Positions 54,961 to 64,000 of a DNA stretch of 64,000 nt are shown here, piece by piece. Under the pieces are notes generated by a model, which was not told where the DNA came from, did not search any database, and saw only the letters and a program-made list of their open reading frames with translations. The stretch is taken from NCBI GenBank assembly GCA_036362985.1, contig JAYGXS010000004.1, forward strand, positions 22,598,186 through 22,662,185. Direction: 5' to 3'. This DNA comes from Ligula intestinalis (taxonomy: Eukaryota; Platyhelminthes; Cestoda; Diphyllobothriidea; Diphyllobothriidae). The translations under genes and the position numbers were made by a program. Every line of letters starts with the position of its first letter. Position 1 is the first letter of the stretch.

Positions 54961-57900
54961 ATTAGAAACACCACTGTGCAATGTGACGGTCTACATTTTT
55001 CTGACTAAAAACTTGTTAACATTGCTTATAACTCTTGAGATTTTGATGTGACAAATAGGGAGTTCAAAGGTGCAAGCCTATTTTTCCCTCAAATATACTG
55101 ACTGACTGAAATCATATCTATCATATCGAAAACAAAAGGTCTTATTGGGGTTCTCATGTTCTACTGCTCTACTGCTACCACAATTTTGCGTAGTGTCCTC
55201 CAGGGTACCGTATAGTCTTAAAGTTAACAGAAATCCTTGCTGTCGGTTGAATACATGTTCAGTGGACATAAATAGAGAACAAAAACTTCCCCTCAATTAA
55301 ATTGAGCCCCAATCTTTCGGTCTATATTTAAAATCTATAAAAATATATCGTGCTCTCTTATTCACCCCGCAGTACCCTCAAGTTGCAACTTGATACCTAT
55401 TATATATACGCCAATAGCTTTTTATCGAGTCATGCGTTATTAACAGGCAATTGGTTAATGTAGTTATGCAATATGATATCTGATTTGTTAGCGCGCTCAA
55501 TCGTGCTGCCACTTAATGCGTGCGTGCGTAATCGCCTTTATCCCTCACAAGCACGCCGTGGAACGCTTGATGGGAACAGTTCTCCAACCTTTTGCTTTCT
55601 ATGCCTTAATATCGATAGTGCCTTTAATATTTTTTCTACTTATTTTGTTAACAATATTTAAGGAGGGATCAAAGCGACACAAAATATCGAATGAGGAGGT
55701 ACTGGGCGAGGAATACCGTTAACTTGAGGGACAACGTGAAGAGCAAAATTTCGCGCTAGGAGCAAGGCAGACGTCCTCCATGTTAAGTGACTTCGATTGT
55801 TATCGTATAGGAGATGAAGAGGAGGATGGAACCAGGGCTTGGTAGCTCGCATTTACGTTCAACAAGTACGTGAATGCGCATTGCAAAAAGCACAGTGCAC
55901 ACTTAATTATGCAAACTGTTTGCTAGCATTCAGCCAGCTATACATGAACTGCGGAATGGCCCACAAAGGCTATTAGGAGCATCCTTTAATTTGCCGGTCG
56001 CCCCATTTGTAGCGTTCAGTACTTTCAGGTTAACTTGGAAAGAAAACTACGCATACATTATGGGAGCATACAATTCTTTTTTCAGGAAAGCTGAAACGGA
56101 AACCTGGCCTTTTTAGGAAGGATATTGTGTCCCTTCTGACTGACGTTTCGGTAGGCCGTTATCGCGGAGGCTGTAATTTTTTTGATGCACACGCGTTCTC
56201 CAGGTTATTTATGAATTACTATTTATACAACGTAATTTGGCGGAAAAAATCGATCTCAGTTGGACACATGGACCTTGACTTATAGAGATCTACTGGATTT
56301 AATGCGTGCGGAAATTTTCGTTGCATCTGAAAACGATATGACTCCTTAAACTTTGCTTGATTTTCATCAATTTACGACTGCATTTTCAGACCTGCAAGTT
56401 ATATATTTTAAAATTTCTTGGCTTATATTGGGGTTTTCTCATAGCACAGAACAAAAAAACGTTAAGTTAAGTTGTACTCAATAGGAGAGGAAATTTCTTA
56501 GACACCATGCGACCTCAAATTTCGCCAAAATTTTGCATATTATTCTTATATAAACTGAACGGACCGTTTTACGTTCTTAGGGATATTCTCAGGAGCAAAT
56601 GCACCCATTGGGTCATATAACATGGAAATTGTATGCTAAACTACCAAGTTCAAGTTCGGTCATGACTTTCCATGAATTACTCTACCTACTGCATATACTA
56701 GACATAGTTTTATATAAAGGTCGACGTCATGATAGAGAAGAGAAAACAACGGCGGGGTCGGTGGCATATGGCTCGGGCGGCAATTGCCTGCACTGATGGT
56801 ACGGGTTCCAGCTCATGCGCCCGGTCTTCTGTGTCATATACCCTACCAACCTGTCTCAAATAAGGGAAATACGTCATGTCGCTTCCACTAAGAATGCATG
56901 TTATTTACAACGATCCATCAAACTTCACCTAAAAACTCGTAGAAGAATTTGAATAACCGTCTTGTTACTAGTTACAGAAAGTGGAGGGAAATCAAAAAAG
57001 GATAGGTAGGTGCATCTGGAGGATTAAATAGAATAGACAAGTCGATTAAGTACGGATTAGTTTTTACTAGGCTAGAATCCCGGCGGCAAAGTCAAAGTCT
57101 AACTATGTAACTATCCCAGTGCAAAGTCCGAACGGAGATGGCCAGTTAGATTGCAAGAGACCGGGATTGAAATCAGAGGTGCTGGAGCGGGTCGAGGAAT
57201 TTCTTGAAAGATATTTCCTAGAAGAGCGTCCATCTCATCGAATGAAGATGTGTGATTATCACTGAAGGGATTCATGTCGAATAATGAAAATATAATCGTA
57301 TGAAGGATGTTTATTGAATGTTAACGAACTGATAGTAAATTGTAGGAAGGAATGGTTGTAGAAAAACGTCGGACTTTTCAAATGCGGGGATAGAAGGAGC
57401 ACAGTGTGAGGCAGTCCGTGGCGTTTCAGCCTGAAAAACCAAAAATTGAACTTGCCACCTAAGAAACCCATTAATACAAAAGAGGCTGAGAACGTTTCAT
57501 TAGACCAGGGAACTGAATGGTGGGACTGAGGTGAAACTTGTTTATGCGCGAACCTGGGATGAAGATTTGAAGCTCGTGAGTGAGTGAAAGTGACCGGTGT
57601 CCCTTCATTTCAACTGCCGACCCTTCCCACAGTCTCAGAATTAGCTCTATAAGGCGTTCTGTACAGGCTCACCTGTTTCCAATTGTCTCTCATCGTGCCT
57701 CCACACAACTGGTTGAAACTATGCCCATCCAACTACTCCAGCTTGCAATCNNNNNNNNNNGCTCCCCACCGGTTATATAGCTTGTTTGACAGTATCGCCT
57801 GCCTTATAGACGCCGTAACTTGTCCTCTTGTACACCCCTTTCCCCATAGATATTCTCCCCATATTGTTCCTAGTACATGTCTAACCTTGTCATCCACCTT

Positions 57901-60550
57901 ACCGTCTTCTATCGTATGTATGCGTTGTGATGACTTTGACAGTTCCGTTCAGACTTGCCTTAGAACGTAATTACCACTGGCATTCGACGTTACGCAGTGT
58001 ATACCAGCTACTCTACAACCTCGACTCCACGGGAGCATTATAACTAAAAGTTCACTAAACTGTGCTACCAGACATTAAACGGTAGCCTGCGCGTGCGTTT
58101 GCCCTTTTAAACTTTCTTTTATGTATGCAAACCGTTTTGATAATTATATATATATATATATAATTCGCAGAACCTATAGTTATTATTTTGCTAGCAGACT
58201 AAATCTTTCTAAAACTGATCAAATTTTACAAGGTGTCGACACCCTGTAATGTGAAATTATTTCATTCATCTGCATCTTCAAAAGTGAGAACGTTCATGGA
58301 AGAACCTGTACCGTGTAACCAGGTTTAGATCTAGAGAGATATTGCTCGAGTTCTCTGATAATATCCAGCTCGACCTGTCTGTGGCTCGTCATTGGCTGAC
58401 CCTTCAGTAACCTCTGTAAGCGCTTTCGGCGTCAAAAACCAATCAGATCACTAACCACACACCTGTGAAATCCAGCTGTTAGCTAGACTAACACTAGTGC
58501 AGTATTATGATTTCCACAAGGATACTCAAATGGAATTTCGGCATTTATGCGCTTAAGTTACAGGCTCGTACCAACGGTCCTCGCAAGTTATGGCAGTCCG
58601 CGAAGTGATTTAGTCGTTGCTTTCTGACGGTATAATGTCTTCAAGAGATCGTTGGCAAAATGCTGCCAATACTCGGGCACCATTTCTTCACTCTTAGAAT
58701 GTTCTATCAGCTTACTTAGCAACACCCTCTGATGCTGCGCAGAACGCTTCTTCGGCAACACTTCGTGACGTTACCGAATAAACCAGTTCACAGGCTGTTA
58801 GGTTACATAATCGGTAAAATTGTCACAGCCTCCATATGGAGATTGTTTAAGAAACATTTATTCCTTGTGAGGACTAGGGCGGCCCAAAGTTATATACGCT
58901 ATCAGATGGGTAAATGTATCATGTCCTAGGGGTTGCAGTTTAGGTTATTCCCCATCTCGCTAGCTATACAGATCACCTCCCTCTTTTGTACATATAATCC
59001 TGAAATAGGCTAACCTGTCTGCCTACTGCGTTCATTTTCGTGCATTACGTGTGCATTGGCCTCTTTTTCACAGCTTGTCGGTACTGTCAGTATCTCCTTA
59101 CGTTTTCTGTTAGTTTAAATTCGTTGTATTTAGTTTTTAACTTCACGTACGGCTAGTGTCAGCACTCTTCGCGTATTCTCAGTGGTCCTGCTGGCCAATT
59201 CCAGTGTCCCAAATCATCCCTTTCTATATTTTCTTTGAGTACTTTACCGCTTTGCCAGGATGTAATGTCCTTATAAATCCTAACAGAAACGTATTATGAT
59301 ATTCAGGAACCCTGGATTTTTAAATAAATCGTGCACTCTTGCCTTTATCTAGCCGCTAATTAGGTTCTGCTACACTTGCGATGTATCTACTCCGCATTCA
59401 ACCAACAACTACTGCCCATTTATTCCTTCATTTCCTCTTTGGCCATTTAACTGAGGTTGCCTTTTAGGCACTTCATCTATCAGTCTAGCCCTAGCTCATG
59501 GATTCAGGGTCTTCATATTTTGATATGTAATAGAATATCTGCTATCCAAACTACTGAGAACTTCGGCTCGTGGCACTACTAAAGCACCAACAAATCTAAA
59601 AATGCATCAAAACATCCTTTATTGGTCAGATTTTGAAAGCTTTATTTCCCCCTTATGGGAACCTCGATCGAGTTTTACTATACTTGAACTAGGTCATCAC
59701 AACTTGTTGCTCAGATTGCAATCCGTAGCCTTGTTCTCGAGTTTTTCAGTACATTCTACGGACCAAATTATCCCTATCAATTTCCGCATTATCTCATTTA
59801 ATTTTACTAGGATCACACGCATTCTGTTAAGGGTCAATCACGACAGTTTTCGCTTTTTCATTAGCCTTTGCGACGATAGGCGATGTATTTTTTTGTGGAT
59901 TTCCTGCACAAAGTTTTTTTTCGAAAAAAGGTGATTGGCAAACTAAAACTAATGAAGGTTTGTTCTACCTGCTCTAGGCACTAGATCCATTGACTGCTGA
60001 GCACAGTTTGTGGACCATTTCTTGAGCTTTACCTCCAGAAATAGTTGTTGCTTTCCTTGGTGATAATATTACGTTACTTTACCCCTAGCACTCCCCCGCA
60101 CTAACTAAATAGAATGAAAAGTGTTTATGGCACGGCTGGTTCCTAACAGATTTCAAAGAGCTGTTCGTAATCGATCAAACAATTTTGGTGGGTACCAACT
60201 GCACCATTCGAATTTCTTCTTATTCTGTCTTCGCACTCATCTGTGTATTTCGTTGGTCAAATACCGCGTTTTCTCTCATGCCTTTATCGGTGTGCATGTC
60301 CATCTTTATCATTATGTGTCTCTGCCACAAAGCAGAATTCGTGCTCACCGTTTAGAACGATGTTTCAACTGGTTTAACTCAATTAACTTTCAACTATTAT
60401 CCATCGTCATAGTACGCACATTTTTGCAACACATTACAACCTTCAGAACCCATCATATGCAGAAAGTACACTTAAACCAAGTCTAACTGTAAAAACAACG
60501 AAAACAGAACCCATTACGATCTGCGTCTTATGTCGTCTGTGTTTTTTAGC
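54961..60550. other. 5.6-kb region without a recognisable gene; assembly gap
   Basis: No conserved exon or transposon protein was found. A 10-N gap sits at 57751-57760. An (AT)n microsatellite lies at about 58147-58162. The frame 55516-55722 (68 codons) has a strong hydrophobic segment (PFAFYALISIVPLIFFLLIL) and a polar tail; it could be a single-pass membrane microprotein or chance. The long frames at 59602-59934 and 60121-60486 have no motifs that I know. The promoter of FAM177 should lie just before 60551. Confidence 0.5.
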
Positions 60551-61000
60551 ATGAGTGAATCCAGCGGGTTGGAAAAAGTTCCGAAACGCGTTATCCATTG
60601 CAGTGATGGAACCATCAGCGAATACTCAGACGACGATGAGGCCGATGGTCCAATTGTTGATGTCAAACCCGTACGTTTGTTGACAATTAGAAACCGCTTG
60701 CAACGCACAATCCTAGAAATCCAATTTGTTTTTCCTTCGTTGAAATAGGAGCAAGACTCCCAAGCCCTAACGTGGTCCTCCTGGCTGAGCCAAAAAGCAA
60801 AAAATGCGACGAAAATGGTAGTCTCCGCGTCTGATTGGATGGGCGAAAAGTTCGCTTCTCTAATGGGTGTGACCGAACCAAAGTTCGACCTCTATATTCG
60901 CGAGCACGAGTTTTTGAGGAAACAAGAAGAAGAGGAATTAGCGAATACCTACATAATCGCACCCGAGGAGAGTATCCCCCTGAACTCCAGATTTCAGTGA
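60551..61000 (+). CDS. FAM177A1: FAM177 family protein
   Basis: Two exons, 60551-60670 and 60749-61000, join in phase 0 over a 78-bp GT-AG intron and give a 123-residue protein ending in TGA. The conserved N-terminal motif is KVPKRVIHCSDGTISEYSDDD, shortened here in reading as KVPKRVIH, then GT-EYS-DD. After the intron come ALTWSSWL, DWMGEKFASLMGVTEPKFDL and a KQEEEEL run, matching the order 'LTWG-WL ... C-FLGEK-A--LGI--PKYQYAI-EY-R-K-EEEE' of human FAM177A1. The human protein is about 210 residues; the long tail is absent. The function is poorly known, and human loss-of-function alleles cause a neurodevelopmental disorder. An acceptor-like TTTTTTAG ends one base before the ATG and could be a 5' intron or spliced-leader site. 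The symbol assumes one-to-one orthology. Confidence 0.88.
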
Positions 61001-61831
61001 CCAATGATAGCTGAAAAGCTCCTTGCTTGTACTTTTCATTTATTTAATTTACCCGTCACTACAAATGATGCCTACTTTTATAGGCTTATCATCGGAATGC
61101 CCACTCACGAATTCGAACCTCCACGTCTTCCAATAAAGTTCTTAATTTGTACACCTTTTCATTATCGCCTACAAGTTCTTCTAGTCAGGAATGTGCAGAC
61201 GCTAACTCGTCTTTTTTATGGCCTGAAATCGCTAAAAACATCCGCTGAAAGCGATCAAGAGAAACATGCCGCATGCGGGCATCTAACTTCATCCCATCTC
61301 CGAATGTACTCCTCCAATTATGTACAAAGAGAATAGCCATATATCTTTCGATTAAGCATTGCCCCTTCGCCAACCTCAAGGAAAAGAATTCCCAGATCTT
61401 ATTTCATCCAATCCCAGCCGTCGGAGACGGCCGCTTAGACAGCCAAGAAAAGTAGACGCCAAGCGTCTGACTTGTAGTCTACAACTAGTGTTAAGAGTAA
61501 TATTCCTCGCAATACTGATTAGTTAAACTTCGGACGCGAGTTTTCGATTTTTTAAAAACCAGCTACAATATCGAATGGCCTTGACTGACGTATGCGGTCA
61601 CAAGTAACCTTTTGTGGGCGCAAGGATCGATTTCTGGCTATCGACAATATAGTCGCCGTCCATCTAGCCTTCCGAAATAAACGAATCACTTCAGTGAGAA
61701 CTCCATTTAAGAAAAAAGGCGGATAGCTTAAAATAAAAAGTTTAAAAATACAGTTGTTGTGAAAACTTACAATGGCTTGAGGGGATAGAGGAAAATTGTA
61801 TGAACAAGACCAACTTCCAAAGTATGAAAGG
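61001..61831. other. Convergent intergenic region, FAM177 and PRPF8
   Basis: This 831-base interval holds the 3' UTRs of two genes transcribed towards each other. On the PRPF8 strand TTTTTAAACTTTTTATTTTAAG lies about 90 bases past the stop, but a standard AATAAA is not certain. No other gene is seen. Confidence 0.5.
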
Positions 61832-61986
61832 TTACGCCAGGGGGTTTTCACGATCTGCTGAAAAGGCTTCGTTTTCCTCAATGGTAGTAAAATTCAGGAA
61901 GTGCGAAGGACGATGGACACGATGGTAGAACTTTTTAGGCTTGAGTGGCTGCAACTCGTACTTCATGTTCGGGTCGTGGCGAACAC
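61832..61986 (-). CDS. PRPF8: PRPF8 last exon (C-terminal tail)
   Basis: This exon encodes the final 50 residues plus TAA. It begins [12 protein letters not shown], then [16 protein letters not shown], and ends in SADRENPLA. The [12 protein letters not shown] and HRPSHFLNF blocks are identical in character to human PRPF8, where changes in this tail cause retinitis pigmentosa type 13; the tail inserts into the Brr2 helicase and restrains it. The very end (ENPLA) differs from the human EDLYA. The acceptor TTTTTAG at 61987-61993 and phase match exon 63004-63274. Confidence 0.95.
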
Positions 61987-63003
61987 CTAAAAATCGGCAT
62001 TTTTAGACTTAAGACAATTTAACGGAGTGCATGGGAAACTAAAGCGCCCTTTGTCTTAATCACGCTTGGTTAGAATTACATGTCAAATGACGGCACCTAG
62101 GACTCTGGGCACTGGATTTTGGTCTTCCAATGGGATACCAAATGTGCAGGATTATTTCTTAGGAGAGGAGGCGAACAACAGATGGTCCATTTGTATGCCT
62201 TCTGTAAAGCATGATATGTGAATTTGCATCCGACAAGATCCACTGTTTGCCCCACGACAAGGTGGTGCAGATACGGCGTTTAGCGCGTAAACTAGACTAC
62301 AGTGAGAGCAGACTTACGTTCTATCTACCAAAGTCCCTCGCCTAGGTTCCATTTCATGACCAAAACAAGAAACACGGAGAAGGCGCGGGCGAATGGCCTG
62401 ACCGGAGTCGCCTACCGCCAGACGTGCCTTGGATTCCGTTGGGTGCGGCCTGACTCTCAATCCGCCAGTTAGAAACCTTCCAAGTCACGATTTTTGGCGT
62501 ACTGTGATAGCTTTAAGGGCGTCAGATGGCTTATAGTGACAGTTTATGGACCCAGCCGGCTGTCCGCCGTCCGCCTGCCCTGAACACGCCCGATCAGTCA
62601 AACAAAAGGTACTCATTACCTCTAGTAATGCACACAACACACAGGTCCTTAAAATTGGCGTACAACTTGGACTCTTGGGCACCAAATTAATACATAATTA
62701 TTTAGGCCCGGCCAACGGAGGAATTAGATTAACCCGGTGTTTTTAGTAAGGAACTTAACGCTGTCAGGAGCATGCCTGCGCCTCACCAGTAGTCATTGCT
62801 GACTGAGACAGTTGTTCGAGTCTGTGATCATAATGGACCTCCTCATGGCGATTTTTTTGCTGATTGGGAATTGGCCTGAGAAATAAGGTGTTTAGGATAA
62901 GCCCCCTTATTTATGCGCCACATGCTTATTGGGCTGGTTGGCAGTTTTTTTAGTCTAGCATTTAAAACGTTAAGAAAAGGAGGCGAATATGAATAGGACG
63001 TAC

Positions 63004-63274
63004 CCATAAAATTATAATTCCAAGAGCCCAATGAAGGCACCATGAAGAAGCCTAAAAAGCGATCGGAGAGTAGCATCTGCACTCGCTCATAGTGGCTTGG
63101 CAAGTATCCCTTCGGGTTGTTACCCTTATCCGTGTTCTGGCGACCCCACTCATAACCACCGGGAGTGAGTTTGTAGGCACACAGGGAAACGGAGCCCGGG
63201 GTGAAGCTGCATGTAATGACAATCGTGCGTTCCCCGTCGTGCTCTGCAAACAGCCTTGCGTGCGTAGTTACATC
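63004..63274 (-). CDS. PRPF8: PRPF8 penultimate exon (MPN/JAB1-like domain)
   Basis: The exon encodes [66 protein letters not shown] and [19 protein letters not shown], almost unchanged from human PRPF8. It belongs to the C-terminal MPN/JAB1-like domain, a catalytically dead fold that docks Brr2 in the U5 snRNP and in the spliceosome. Boundaries are CAG acceptor at 63275-63277 and GTACGT donor at 62998-63003; the intron to the last exon is 1,017 bp. Confidence 0.97.
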
Positions 63275-63629
63275 CTGATTGAAAGAAATTTTTTGTGTAA
63301 AGGTGTAAGCAGTGTGGCATGGACTGTATACATAAATAAATATATAAAACGCAATGTAGGGATGCCACCTCGAGCAGTCGATAACAATTTGCCAAAAGCG
63401 GGGGCAACACCGCACGCCTGAGCATTTAATACCCTAGTCTAAAATTCTCCAAGGCGGATACGAATCAAAAACCTCATATTTTTAAAATCACGGTTGCGGT
63501 AGGAAACTTATCATAGAAGCACTAAGGGAAATAAAGTCTCAAGAAATCCGGTGAATTTTAACAGCGTTACGTCAAGTTATGTAAATCGGCTCAAACTACG
63601 GATGGATCACTCGGACAGCACAGACTTAC

Positions 63630-63833
63630 CTGAGGCGAAAGTTGCGGCAGTTCATTCGGCTGGGTATGAATCCAACCCAGAGGCTCCAACTCGCGCAGGT
63701 ACTCATCGTTGGGCAGACCGTTGGGCAAATGAACGGTCTGGTGGGTACCCCACTGGGGCGGCATGACGATGCACCTGATCTCCTTGATCTGGTTGTTGTC
63801 AGGCGGCGAAATGCCATACATAAAGCCGCCAAT
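63630..63833 (-). CDS. PRPF8: PRPF8 exon (start of MPN/JAB1-like domain)
   Basis: This exon encodes 68 residues starting [20 protein letters not shown], then [35 protein letters not shown] and PQLSPQ. All blocks match human PRPF8. The acceptor is CTCAG (minus strand, at 63834-63838) and the donor GTAAGT at 63624-63629. The next intron is 355 bp. Together with the two exons downstream it gives 209 residues of a protein that is about 2,335 residues long in human, so most of the gene lies beyond the right end of the window. Confidence 0.97.
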
Positions 63834-64000
63834 CTGAGGATAAAGAAGAAACAGGACTGCACATTAAATCGTGTTTACAACAGCGAATATTTTACAAAAT
63901 CTGATTTTAAAATCTCGCTTTTTGATACGTAGAAAAGATCCGTTCTTTTTTTACTAATGGTCAGCCATTTTGGAGTTGTAACAAGCGACAGCTCTCTCGT
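63834..64000 (-). other. PRPF8: PRPF8 intron, running off the window
   Basis: The minus-strand sequence upstream of the exon acceptor contains a TTCTTCTTTATCCTCAG polypyrimidine tract. No further exon is visible before the window end. Confidence 0.7.

Noticed and set aside
59602..60486. Upstream exons of FAM177
   Set aside because: The long plus-strand frames are hydrophobic and low-complexity, without similarity to the FAM177 N-terminus, and the protein already starts properly at 60551.

Overview
The window is animal genomic DNA. It contains three conserved nuclear genes split by spliceosomal introns, with long stretches of decayed retrotransposons between and inside them. Four HAT1 introns are only 37-43 bp long, and the Penelope-like, RTE, CR1-like and Ty3/Gypsy families resemble those of parasitic flatworms. 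A platyhelminth is therefore most likely, and a large-genome cestode of the diphyllobothriid type is my best guess; this is inference, not proof. There is one 10-base N gap at 57751-57760 and no bacterial or viral gene context.

Layout: 1-3500 holds a broken CACTA/EnSpm-like transposase (minus). 3500-6430 holds a Penelope-like element (PLE) preceded head-to-head by an inverted 3' fragment of a second copy. 7200-9340 holds non-LTR fragments. 9350-11370 is a decayed Gypsy element (minus). HAT1 runs on the plus strand from 12454 to 22862; its first seven exons are compact, and its last exon lies beyond an 8.4-kb intron carrying an almost complete RTE-like element and a pair of inverted PLE-like ends. 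24148-28822 is a complete but inactive Gypsy element with both LTRs (minus). 31165-31750 is a hairpin of two inverted short elements with tRNA-like segments. 32060-34905 is an RTE element (minus) split by an LTR-like insertion. 35830-40540 holds two copies of a CR1-like family. 41600-42420 is a Gypsy gag-protease remnant. 42560-50400 holds several copies of another non-LTR family, interrupted by a GC-rich repeat insertion and by a 1.45-kb fold-back element. 50845-54960 is a near full-length CR1-like element (plus). 55000-60500 shows little that I can identify.

The right end is genic again. FAM177 (plus, 60551-61000) converges on the 3' end of PRPF8 (minus, 61832 to beyond the window end). HAT1 acetylates new histone H4, PRPF8 is the core spliceosome scaffold, and FAM177 is a small conserved protein of unclear role; nothing suggests that they act together. 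All transposon reading frames I recognise carry stops or frameshifts, so none is likely to be autonomous.
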